From Caldicellulosiruptor obsidiansis OB47 (lineage in GTDB: Bacteria > Bacillota > Thermoanaerobacteria > Caldicellulosiruptorales > Caldicellulosiruptoraceae): 64,000 bases of DNA. Below are positions 7,779 through 15,478 of the stretch, piece after piece; position 1 is the stretch's first letter, and each line of letters begins with the position of its first letter. Made by a program: the position numbers and the translations under genes. The stretch is taken from NCBI RefSeq assembly GCF_000145215.1, contig NC_014392.1:613501-677500 (forward strand), in the 5' to 3' direction. The notes below the pieces were generated by a model. The model had not been told where the DNA came from and ran no database searches. It worked only from the letters and a program-made list of their open reading frames with translations.

Positions 7779-8765
7779 ATGACAGACCAGCTGTTTAGTG
7801 CAGCAGAGTTGGAGGAGATAAAAAAAGAGTTTGTTGTTGAGACATACGAGCATCTTGAGAATGCTCAAGATGCTCTTTTGCAACTTGAAAGTGACCCGAA
7901 AAATTATGAAACATTGAATTTTATATTTCGCGAAATCCATTCTATAAAAGGCGGAGCAAACTTTCTTGGTTTGCAGGATATCATAAATGTGTCTCATGAG
8001 ATGGAAAGTTTGCTTGATAAGATGAGAAACTATGAGATAAATCCAACAAGTGAGGTTATAAATACCATTTTAGAAGGTATAGATATTATTCGAAGGTTAG
8101 CAGATATTATAAACAGTGGAAGTGGACAGGTTTTTGATTATTCGGCATATATAGAAAGATTAAAAGAAATAACAAATTCAAGTCAATCTTCCCAAGTAGT
8201 TTTGGACAAAGAATCAAATGATAAAAATCCAAACAGGTTTGAATTGGAAAGAAATTTTGACTATTCTCAAAATAGTAATGTATTAAAAACATTTGATTTA
8301 AATGAGATTGACGAAACCACTGATGAAGATTATTATAAAATAATTGTCTCTTTTGAGTATGGAAATGTAGTTTATGGGATTGAAGTGGAGTTTGTCCGAG
8401 AAATAGTAAAACCAGCTGATGTAACTCCTATTCCTTTTGCCCCTGAACATGTGATGGGACTTATGAATCTGCGCGGGGACGTTGTAACAATTGTTGATTT
8501 TGGCAAGTTGCTGGGGGTGGAAGGGAATGATGGTTGCAATCATAAGGTTTTAATAATCGGAGATGAAGCTATGACATTTGGACTTTTTGTTGATAATGTA
8601 AAAGAGGTTTTGAGCGTTCTTCCAGATGAGATAAAAGAAGCTAACATAGCATCTGTATCAACGGAAATTTTGAAAGGAATAGTAGAGAGGGATGGAGAAT
8701 TTGTACAGGTGATAGATATAAAGAAGATTATAGAAAGGACAAAAAATAGTGTGGAGTTGATTTAA
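7779..8765 (+). CDS. HPt-CheW fusion protein (CheA-like without kinase core)
   Basis: The N-terminal histidine phosphotransfer domain (about residues 8-115) resembles CheA P1: REIHSIKGGANFLGL with the phospho-accepting H54. A charged linker (about 125-180) leads to a CheW-like domain (about 185-325: YYKIIVSFEYGNVVYGIEVEFVREIV, then MGLMNLRGDVVTIVDFGKLLG). No dimerisation domain or HATPase kinase domain is present, so it cannot phosphorylate itself. It could take phosphate from a CheA elsewhere and pass it to the receivers encoded nearby, while its CheW domain docks it on a receptor array; that is inference. ATG 7779 follows AAAGGTGG. The stop is immediately followed by the next start (TAAATG). 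Confidence 0.85.
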   Translation: MTDQLFSAAELEEIKKEFVVETYEHLENAQDALLQLESDPKNYETLNFIFREIHSIKGGANFLGLQDIINVSHEMESLLDKMRNYEINPTSEVINTILEGIDIIRRLADIINSGSGQVFDYSAYIERLKEITNSSQSSQVVLDKESNDKNPNRFELERNFDYSQNSNVLKTFDLNEIDETTDEDYYKIIVSFEYGNVVYGIEVEFVREIVKPADVTPIPFAPEHVMGLMNLRGDVVTIVDFGKLLGVEGNDGCNHKVLIIGDEAMTFGLFVDNVKEVLSVLPDEIKEANIASVSTEILKGIVERDGEFVQVIDIKKIIERTKNSVELI

Positions 8766-9767
8766 ATGGCATGGTATATATATGCATTTTCCGTACTTAT
8801 GTTAATAGTTATAGTTGCTGAAGGGTTTTTGATTGTCAAAAAGTCTAAAGAAATACAGAATATCATTTATTTTATGGCTACAAGAGTGGATGAATCTAAG
8901 GTACCTAAGGAATTCATAAATTTGTACAAAAATAGAATACAAATGATAGAAAAACCATTAAAAGATGAGATATATAAACTTCGATCAGAAAATGAGAGTT
9001 TAAAAGATGAAATAGAAAAAAGCAATTTTGAAAGTTATAGAAATGAGATTTATCAAAGATTTAAAACCTTATTTATGTCACTTGGTGAGGTTACAGAAGC
9101 ATTTAAGATGGTATTGGATGAGATAAATGAAGCTTTGATAAAAAATTTAGATGATATGAATATTCGGTCAACTACAGTTGAAAGTGATTTGGTAAAAGGT
9201 AAAAATAAGATTTCCAAATCTGTTGAAGATATAAATCTTATTTTGAACCAGATGCGAGATTTATCAAAGGATGTTTTAAATCTTTCAAATCATATTGAGA
9301 AAATGGAAAGAGTTGCAGGAATTATTAACGATATTGTAAAAGAAATTTCATTTATTTCTTTGAATGCCCAGATTGAAGCTAACAAAATGAAAGATTCTTT
9401 AACATTCAGTTTACTGGCATCTGAGATGAGAAAACTTGCAGATGGTGGTAAACAAAATCTTAAGGAAATCAGCAAAGCAATGGCAAATGTTGTAGATGAT
9501 ATAAATGCAAACAATAAAAAGATTGAAAATTTTGTAAACAGGATTAAGGAGTTAGAAAACAGTACACGTGAGATAACAGATGAGATTGATTCTCTCAGTA
9601 ACCTCATAAGTTCGGTGCTAGGGTATCAAGAAGAGCTATATAATCAGATAAAACAGCATTTTGCTGGCATTCAAGAGATTGTTGGAGTGCTTGAAAATAT
9701 TCACACTGAAGCTGTTCAGATTGTAGAACAAGAATTTAAGGAAAATAAAGAGTTTGTAAAAGTTTAA
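8766..9767 (+). CDS. Membrane-anchored chemoreceptor-like coiled-coil protein with degenerate tip
   Basis: A single N-terminal membrane helix (about residues 5-24) with no extracellular sensor domain, then a long cytoplasmic coiled coil. The segment NDIVKEISFISLNAQIEANKMKD followed by LLASEMRKLADGGKQNL aligns by pattern with the canonical tip [18 protein letters not shown]...FAVVAEEVRKLAE, but the conserved Q-T-N and A-R-A-G residues are lost. It resembles methyl-accepting proteins built to scaffold rather than to sense outside ligands. It abuts the HPt-CheW gene with no gap and precedes a receiver gene, so it is probably a partner in one signalling complex. Confidence 0.75.
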   Translation: MAWYIYAFSVLMLIVIVAEGFLIVKKSKEIQNIIYFMATRVDESKVPKEFINLYKNRIQMIEKPLKDEIYKLRSENESLKDEIEKSNFESYRNEIYQRFKTLFMSLGEVTEAFKMVLDEINEALIKNLDDMNIRSTTVESDLVKGKNKISKSVEDINLILNQMRDLSKDVLNLSNHIEKMERVAGIINDIVKEISFISLNAQIEANKMKDSLTFSLLASEMRKLADGGKQNLKEISKAMANVVDDINANNKKIENFVNRIKELENSTREITDEIDSLSNLISSVLGYQEELYNQIKQHFAGIQEIVGVLENIHTEAVQIVEQEFKENKEFVKV

Positions 9768-9787
9768 AAAATGAGAGAGGTTATACT

Positions 9788-10231
9788 ATGGGAAGAATAA
9801 CCTTTCTGATTGTAGATGATTCACCGGTTTGGAGAAGAATTATAAGAAAATTTGTTGAAGAAAAACTCAAAGGGATAGTAGTAGCAGAAGCAAGTGACGG
9901 TCTTGAAGCTATAAACCTTTACAATAAACTAAAACCCAATGTGGTAACAATGGATATTGAAATGCCCGAATTAGACGGAATCAGAGCAATGGAAGAGATA
10001 TTAAGGTATGACAAAAATGCAAAAATAATTGTTATAAGTTCTAAAGGGGAAGAAGATACAGTGAGAAAAGCTCTTTTGAAAGGGGCAAAAGATTTTATTG
10101 TAAAAGATTTAGAAACTGAAAAATGGTTGAAAAGATTTGAGAATGTTATAAAAAATGATGAAACAAAAAATTCAAAAAATACATTTTTTGATAATATCAG
10201 ACGCTACATTGATAGATTTAAAAGACGATGA
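9788..10231 (+). CDS. CheY-like response regulator
   Basis: A single receiver domain (residues 4-122) with a basic, 25-residue tail. The acidic pocket D10/D11, the phosphoacceptor D56 in VVTMDIEMPELDG, the switch residue S84/S85 (VISSKGEE) and K106 (FIVKD) are all present, so it should accept phosphate. There is no output domain. By position it is the likely phosphate acceptor of the upstream HPt-CheW protein and may act on the EAL protein downstream or on the flagellar motor; the target is inference. Confidence 0.9.
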   Translation: MGRITFLIVDDSPVWRRIIRKFVEEKLKGIVVAEASDGLEAINLYNKLKPNVVTMDIEMPELDGIRAMEEILRYDKNAKIIVISSKGEEDTVRKALLKGAKDFIVKDLETEKWLKRFENVIKNDETKNSKNTFFDNIRRYIDRFKRR

Positions 10232-10258
10232 ATTTTTTTGCGCGGGGGTAATCTCTCC

Positions 10259-12097
10259 ATGAGCTTAAGAAAAGAGATATATGAGAAGATACAAGGTGGG
10301 AAGATAGAAGTATTTGTAGAAAACTTGAAAGGTTATTTTGGCAATATAAGCGATTATGTAATAGTTATCTGGACTGAAGATGGAACAATATTAGAGTTTA
10401 AAGAGAGCGGTGATAAGCTGCTTGGATATTTGCCTGAGCAAGTAGAGGGGAAAAAGTGGATTGATATTTTTATTGATGAAAAAGAAAAAGAAGAAATGAA
10501 TTGGGTTTATAAAAAATTAGTAAATAATGAGCAAATTAAATATTATGTAAATCCTGTAAAAGACGTGAATGGAATAAAAAAGACATTCTTATGGTGTAAC
10601 TCCAGAGTAGAGATTGCAGAAAGTAATAGAAAAGTTTTTCTTTCTATAGGTTTTAGTTTGGATGAGATAGAAAGATTGAATAAAAAGATTCAAAAATATG
10701 AAAGAGAGTTTAATAAGATAAATGAAGAAAGTGAGAGTTTAAAATTCAGATTATCGAAACAGGATATTGTTTTGAAACAAAAAGATGAAATAATAAAGGA
10801 TTATAAAAACAAGCTCGAGTTTTTGGCTTTTTTTGACGAACTTACTAAGTTACCAAATAAGAATTCACTTATAAGATGGTTGAATTTAAGAATTAGTAAT
10901 GTTGATAGAGACAATACTTATTTAATCTTTTTAGAGGTAAGAAATTTAGAAAAATTAAATGTTATGTATGGATATGACCTTGTAGATGAATTAATTGTTC
11001 AAATAAGTAAGAGAATTGAAGATATATTAAGCAAGGAAAGCAAAGTGTTCAAGATAGGTTTTGATCGATTTGCTATAATTTGCAAAGTTGAAAATGTTTC
11101 TGATCATATTGAAAATTTATTATCTCAATTGACTGTTATATATAATATCAATGGCAATTTAATAAGAGTAAATTACAATATAGGAGCGACTGTAATTGAC
11201 GATGCTAATGATTCTACAGCATCTATTTTAAGAAAATGTGATTTGGCTTTGATAAAGGCAAAAGAAAAAGGATTAAATGAATATGAAGTATTTAAACCTT
11301 CTCTGGAAATTCAAACGTTAAAAGAAGGAATAATTGAAAAGGAACTTCGAAATGGAATGGATTTGAATGAGTTTATTTTGTTTTATCAGCCAATAATAAA
11401 TCTGTACAATAGACAGATTTATGGACTTGAGGCTCTTTTAAGATGGCATTATCTGAAATCGGTATTTGTATCACCATTAGAGTTTATTCCAATTGCTGAA
11501 AAATGTGGCTTAATTGTGGATTTAGGAAAGATTGTATTGAAACAGTCTTTGGAATCAGCCAAAATATTTAGTAATTATTTCAATAGAGACTTTGTAATTT
11601 CAATAAATATATCACCACGACAATTTAGTGACAAAGAATTTATAAGTTCAATAATTCAAATAGTGGAAAATGAAAAAATTAAAAATCTAAAATTACAATT
11701 TGAAATTACAGAAAAAGTAGCAATTGAAAATATTAACTATGCCATTGAAGTGATAAATGAACTAAAAAAGTACAATATAACATTTGCTTTAGATGATTTT
11801 GGTGTAGACTATTCTTCTCTAAATTATTTAAGAAAATTACCTATTGAAGCAGTTAAAATAGATAAATCCTTTGTCCAGGAGATTGAGAATGAAGAAACAT
11901 ACTTTGTAGTGGAAACAATAATAAAACTTTGCAATAAATTGGGGTTAAAAGTTGTGGTAGAAGGTGTAGAAACAGAAAATCAGTATAAAATTTTAAAGGA
12001 ACTTGGATGTGACTATGTTCAGGGATACTTTATAAGCAAACCTTTGAATTTTGAAGAGATTGTAAAGTTTATTAAAGAAAATGAATTTGGAAAATAA
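10259..12097 (+). CDS. PAS-GGDEF-EAL protein, probable c-di-GMP phosphodiesterase
   Basis: Predicted cytoplasmic protein of 612 aa: PAS domain (about 15-115), coiled coil (about 140-185), GGDEF-type domain (about 190-345) and EAL domain (about 355-610). The GGDEF active-site motif reads GFDRF (267-271), so cyclase activity is unlikely; the domain may bind GTP as a regulator. The EAL domain keeps its catalytic set: E391 in GLEALLRW, NISPRQF, FEITEKVAIEN, LDDFGVDYSSL, VKIDKSFVQEI and VVEGVETENQ. It should therefore hydrolyse c-di-GMP to pGpG, lowering a signal that favours adhesion. ATG 10259 is preferred over TTG 10238 because GGGGG at 10244-10248 is spaced for it. Last gene before a terminator. 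Confidence 0.9.
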   Translation: MSLRKEIYEKIQGGKIEVFVENLKGYFGNISDYVIVIWTEDGTILEFKESGDKLLGYLPEQVEGKKWIDIFIDEKEKEEMNWVYKKLVNNEQIKYYVNPVKDVNGIKKTFLWCNSRVEIAESNRKVFLSIGFSLDEIERLNKKIQKYEREFNKINEESESLKFRLSKQDIVLKQKDEIIKDYKNKLEFLAFFDELTKLPNKNSLIRWLNLRISNVDRDNTYLIFLEVRNLEKLNVMYGYDLVDELIVQISKRIEDILSKESKVFKIGFDRFAIICKVENVSDHIENLLSQLTVIYNINGNLIRVNYNIGATVIDDANDSTASILRKCDLALIKAKEKGLNEYEVFKPSLEIQTLKEGIIEKELRNGMDLNEFILFYQPIINLYNRQIYGLEALLRWHYLKSVFVSPLEFIPIAEKCGLIVDLGKIVLKQSLESAKIFSNYFNRDFVISINISPRQFSDKEFISSIIQIVENEKIKNLKLQFEITEKVAIENINYAIEVINELKKYNITFALDDFGVDYSSLNYLRKLPIEAVKIDKSFVQEIENEETYFVVETIIKLCNKLGLKVVVEGVETENQYKILKELGCDYVQGYFISKPLNFEEIVKFIKENEFGK

Positions 12098-12108
12098 AAA
12101 ATTTACAG

Positions 12109-12151
12109 AGGCACCAATGTGGTAAAATAAATGATAAGGTGCCTTTTTGTT
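12109..12151 (+). terminator. Terminator closing the chemosensory operon
   Basis: The stem AGGCACC (12109-12115) / GGTGCCT (12138-12144) is followed by TTTTGTTTTTTTT. Confidence 0.8.
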
Positions 12152-12201
12152 TTTTTTCAATTAAAGTAGCAAGTTCTAAATAAAAGGAGAGGATTTTAAA
12201 T

Positions 12202-12828
12202 ATGATTTTTAAAGACAGGATTGACGCTGGGGAAAAGTTGGCCCAAAAATTAGAGGTTTTTAAAGAAAGACAAGATGCTGTGCTTTTTGCAGTTCCAAAA
12301 GGTGGTGTGGTTGTTTCAAAAGTAGTTGCAGATAGGCTTAAAATACCTTTCGATATTGTTATTGCTAAAAAAATAGGTGCTCCTTTTAATAAAGAATTTG
12401 CTATTGCTGCAGTGGATATAAACGGAGATGTGATTTTAAATAGTGAATATATAGAATATTTTTCTATAACTGAAGAGTATATAGAACACCAAAAGAAAAA
12501 AGTTTTGGAAAATATAAGGGAACAATTAATTAGCTATAGAGGTTCTGTTGAATATAAAAGCTTGGAAAACAAGGTGGCAATAATAGTAGATGATGGAATT
12601 GCAACAGGTGCAACAACAAAAGCATGCATAAGGTTTCTTTCAAAACTAAATCCTAAAAAAATATACGTTGCAACACCGGTAATTGCCCCTTCGACGTTAA
12701 AAGAGCTGGAAAAAGAATGTGATGGTATTTTTTATATTGTAAGCAGCGAGCCATTTTGGGCAGTTGGACAGTTTTACCTCGACTTTTCACAGGTCTCTAA
12801 AGAAGATATTAAAAAGATGCTTAGCTAA
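12202..12828 (+). CDS. Phosphoribosyltransferase-fold protein
   Basis: A 208-aa protein of the PRTase superfamily (ComF/Gcs1-like group of stand-alone transferases). The PRPP-binding loop is VAIIVDDGIATGATT at 125-139, with the paired acidic residues and TGATT; the AVPKGGVVV segment at 30-38 is the usual PPi loop region. The C-terminal SSEPFWAVGQFYLDFSQVSKEDI is typical of this subgroup. Its acceptor substrate is unknown. The RBS AGGAGAGG lies before ATG 12202. Flanked by an upstream terminator and a gap, it is probably monocistronic. Confidence 0.85.
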   Translation: MIFKDRIDAGEKLAQKLEVFKERQDAVLFAVPKGGVVVSKVVADRLKIPFDIVIAKKIGAPFNKEFAIAAVDINGDVILNSEYIEYFSITEEYIEHQKKKVLENIREQLISYRGSVEYKSLENKVAIIVDDGIATGATTKACIRFLSKLNPKKIYVATPVIAPSTLKELEKECDGIFYIVSSEPFWAVGQFYLDFSQVSKEDIKKMLS

Positions 12829-12921
12829 AACTTTTTTAAAAACTATGTGCACAAAAATGTTAACATAAAAAGGCTTTTGTGATAATATAAAATCAAACCA
12901 GCAGTTGAGTGTGATGAAGAG

Positions 12922-13446
12922 ATGGATTTTTATAGAGTTGGTGATAAGGTCATAAGTCTTCAAAAAATAGTGGATGAAGTCAAGAAGATATTGGACCTTC
13001 GTCAAAAAGGATTTTCGCAGATTGAGGTTGCCGAAAAGCTGAAAATAGATAGGTCTTTTATCTCAAAGCTTGAAGGGCTTGGAGAAGTACGCAAGGGCAA
13101 AAATATTGCTGCAATCGGATTTCCTGTAAAAAACAAGCATGAGGTAGAGCAGGTATTGAAGAGCTATGGAATAAATTACTATCTTTTAATGACAGAAGAA
13201 GAAAGAAATAGTTTTATAAACTCCCTTTCTGCTGCTCAGCTTTTGAATATCATGGGTGAATATATAAATAATTTTAAAATGTTTGACATTGTAATTGCCA
13301 TGGGTTCGGACTTTAGACTAAACTGGTTCAAAGCTTTTCTTGATTGTGAGGTCATTACAATACCTCTGGGAAAATCTCCGCTCAAATATGATGTTGAAGT
13401 TGATGTTGAAGAGCTGAAGAGAATTTTAGATTCTATTGTGGAGTAG
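12922..13446 (+). CDS. HTH-domain protein of unknown function
   Basis: A 174-aa protein. Residues 15-60 carry a helix-turn-helix (KILDLRQKGFSQIEVAEKLKIDRSFISKLEGLG), typical of an XRE- or Hin-like DNA-binding region. The rest (KNIAAIGFPVKNKHEVEQVLKSYGI, DIVIAMGSDFRLNWFKAFLD) looks like an alpha/beta domain of unknown role. It overlaps by position the untranslated leader of the next gene, pointing to co-transcription with the quinate-dehydrogenase-like gene. It may regulate that small operon. No close relative is recognised by me with a proven function. Confidence 0.7.
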   Translation: MDFYRVGDKVISLQKIVDEVKKILDLRQKGFSQIEVAEKLKIDRSFISKLEGLGEVRKGKNIAAIGFPVKNKHEVEQVLKSYGINYYLLMTEEERNSFINSLSAAQLLNIMGEYINNFKMFDIVIAMGSDFRLNWFKAFLDCEVITIPLGKSPLKYDVEVDVEELKRILDSIVE

Positions 13447-13471
13447 AAGAAAGAAAAGGAGATGTTTTTGC

Positions 13472-14383
13472 ATGAAAAGAGTAGTGAGTGTCAGTATTGG
13501 TTCGAGCAAGAGAAATCATAAAACAGTAGCTAAGATAATGGGTATTGACTTTGAGATTGAAAGAATAGGAACAGATGGAGATATAAAAAAGGCAATAGAG
13601 ATTATAAAGTCCTTAGATGGCAAGGTAGATGCCTTTGGTATGGGAGGAATCGACATTGTACTTTACGGTGGAGGTAAAAATTATGTCATAAGAGAGGCTA
13701 TTCCCATAAAAAATGCTGCTAAAAAGACGCCTCTTGTGGATGGCACAGGTGTTAAAAATACCTTTGAAAAGTGGGTTATAAAATATCTTCAAGACAACAG
13801 CATAATAGATTTCAAAGGAAAAACTGCACTTGTTGTATGCGCGCTTGATAGATACAAGCTTGCAGAGGGACTATATGAGGCTGGATGCAAGCTTTTGCTT
13901 GGTGATGCCCTGTTTGCCTTAGGAATTCCACTTATGATAAAGAGTCTCAGGGTGTTTTACTATCTTGCAGCTTTGCTTGTCCCATTGATAATAAAATTAC
14001 CATTTAGCATGTTGTATCCCAATGATGATAAAAAAGAAGAAAACCCCAAAAAGCTTAGAAAGTATTGGAAATATTTTGAAATAGCAGACATCATTGCGGG
14101 AGATTATAAATACATTCAAAAGTACATGCCAGATAATTTGGAAGGAAAGATAATCATCACAAATACCATTACAAAAGAGGATGTTGAAGAGCTTAAAAGA
14201 AGAAAGCTAAAGATGCTTGTTACTACAACACCTGAATTTGAGGGAAGATCTTTTGGGACAAATGTTGTTGAAGCTATTTTAGTTGCTCTGACAGGCAAAA
14301 AATTGGAAGACATGAGTCAAGAAGAGATAGAAAAGCTCATAAAAGAGATTGATTTTAAGCCCAGGATAGAAATATTCTATTAG
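13472..14383 (+). CDS. Quinate/shikimate dehydrogenase-like protein, function unproven
   Basis: A 303-aa soluble protein. It has SIGSSKRNHK near the N-terminus, a GMGGIDIVLYGGGKNYVIREA segment, DGTGVKNTFE, and a Rossmann-like stretch GKTALVVCALDRYKLAEGLYEAGCKLLLGD. Proteins like this in thermophilic Clostridia are often labelled quinate 5-dehydrogenase, but I see no complete aroE signature, so the enzyme name is uncertain. The central LYYLAALLVPLIIKLPFSMLYP is hydrophobic but not a clear membrane helix. ATG 13472 is preferred to an upstream start at 13436 because AAAGGAG at 13455-13461 is about ten bases before it. It follows the HTH gene closely. Confidence 0.65.
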   Translation: MKRVVSVSIGSSKRNHKTVAKIMGIDFEIERIGTDGDIKKAIEIIKSLDGKVDAFGMGGIDIVLYGGGKNYVIREAIPIKNAAKKTPLVDGTGVKNTFEKWVIKYLQDNSIIDFKGKTALVVCALDRYKLAEGLYEAGCKLLLGDALFALGIPLMIKSLRVFYYLAALLVPLIIKLPFSMLYPNDDKKEENPKKLRKYWKYFEIADIIAGDYKYIQKYMPDNLEGKIIITNTITKEDVEELKRRKLKMLVTTTPEFEGRSFGTNVVEAILVALTGKKLEDMSQEEIEKLIKEIDFKPRIEIFY

Positions 14384-14402
14384 TAGAAGATATTTTCTTG
14401 GG

Positions 14403-15272
14403 TTGATAAAAATTTATACTATTACTTTTGTGTTAGAAGGTGAAAGTAGAATTTTTCTTCCAGAATATGCAAAGTTTTTTCCTCTATTCCTAAGAAAATT
14501 TCTGGTTGTAAATTCACAACCTAAATTCGAAGAGTATATAAGGCTAATTAATGGAATAGAAATGAGATTGGAATTCTTTATATTTCCAAAAACAGTAAAT
14601 TTGTCAAAAAGATATAAAAAGATAAAATTGGCTATTGACCAACAAAGAAGAGGAAGAGTAATACACTTTGATTGGACATATGAAGAAAATGTTCACATTA
14701 ATTGTTTTATTGCATATTATATTGTAAGAGAAATATTAAAAAAGTACGGTCAACGTTTAAAAAATAGAAAAATAGGAATAATTGGGCTTGAAAAAGCTAA
14801 AAAAAATGGACTTTTATATGAGCTTGCAGAAAATACAGATATTCTTTATACTTCATTTGATTCATTTCAAGAGACAAAAATAGCTGATGAACTTTTGGGA
14901 GAGTTCGGAACAGTTATAATAAACTGCTGGGAAGAAGAGAAATTGTTTGAAAATGTGGATATAGTGTTTGTGTTCAGAGAGTTAGACAAGAAAGCTTATG
15001 GGTTGAAAAGAGGGATAGTATGCTATCCTGAAAAAGGTGTGGTAGAAGATTTTGAATTTTTGAAAAAGTCCTTTTTTCTTTCTGAGATTTGTGTTGATTT
15101 TCTTCCTCTGAAAGATATATGTATATATAACGTGACACCCTTTATCAATTTGCCTATTAACATGGTTGAAATCATTTGTGAAAAGCTTCTTTTTACAACC
15201 ATAAATAGTTTTTCAGATGCCAAAAAAGTCTTTACAAAAGACCTCTTTGATGTTAAAATAAAGCTCAAGTAA
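14403..15272 (+). CDS. Uncharacterised protein
   Basis: A 289-aa soluble protein with no domain I recognise. It contains a possible nucleotide-binding beta-alpha-beta unit (NRKIGIIGLEKAKKNGLLYELAENTDILYT, about residues 119-150) and several short hydrophobic strands followed by charged turns, as in a Rossmann-like fold. The start is TTG 14403 without a good ribosome site, so the start is doubtful. Only 19 bases separate it from the dehydrogenase-like gene, suggesting one operon with the two upstream genes. The three genes together may form a small pathway whose substrate cannot be read from the sequence. Confidence 0.55.
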   Translation: MIKIYTITFVLEGESRIFLPEYAKFFPLFLRKFLVVNSQPKFEEYIRLINGIEMRLEFFIFPKTVNLSKRYKKIKLAIDQQRRGRVIHFDWTYEENVHINCFIAYYIVREILKKYGQRLKNRKIGIIGLEKAKKNGLLYELAENTDILYTSFDSFQETKIADELLGEFGTVIINCWEEEKLFENVDIVFVFRELDKKAYGLKRGIVCYPEKGVVEDFEFLKKSFFLSEICVDFLPLKDICIYNVTPFINLPINMVEIICEKLLFTTINSFSDAKKVFTKDLFDVKIKLK

Positions 15273-15298
15273 TATAAAAAATTTAATATTTTCGAAGT

Positions 15299-15420
15299 GG
15301 TCAGAAAAGAGTGTTAAAAAGCTCTTTTCGGGCCTGGGAATTTTACCAGGCAGCAGGGATAAAAAAATCCTGCGGGACCCATGTTTTTACACAAAACATG
15401 AGTCTTGGCAGGATTTTTTT
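15299..15420 (+). promoter_or_regulatory. Riboswitch-attenuator upstream of CDF efflux gene (probable NiCo/czcD riboswitch)
   Basis: Four short stems meet in a junction: P1 GGTC (15299-15302) / GACC (15376-15379), P2 AAAAGAG / CTCTTTT (15305-15328), P3 CCTGG / CCAGG (15333-15350) and P4 GCAGGGAT / ATCCTGC (15353-15373). G-rich joints (CGGGC, GCAGGGA, TGCGGGAC) sit between them. Overlapping it is a terminator: AAAAAAATCCTGC (15361-15373) with GCAGGATTTTTTT (15408-15420), and an inner arm pairing CCATGTTTT with AAAACATG. The aptamer and terminator share the ATCCTGC strand, so ligand binding should turn the gene on. The ligand (Ni/Co) is inferred from the architecture and the efflux gene downstream. 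Confidence 0.7.
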
Positions 15421-15478
15421 ATTGTTTTAATAGTGTTGGCGAAGAAGCTTATGATGAAAGGGGTTTTAATGAAGAAAT

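Noticed and set aside
7494-7997. Minus-strand open frame across the IS right end and HPt gene
   Set aside because: It covers the receiver remnant and HPt gene in antisense; its composition is what the opposite strand gives by chance.
13980-14040. Membrane helix in the quinate-dehydrogenase-like protein
   Set aside because: The hydrophobic stretch is interrupted by K and P and flanked by folded-domain sequence; treated as a buried core.
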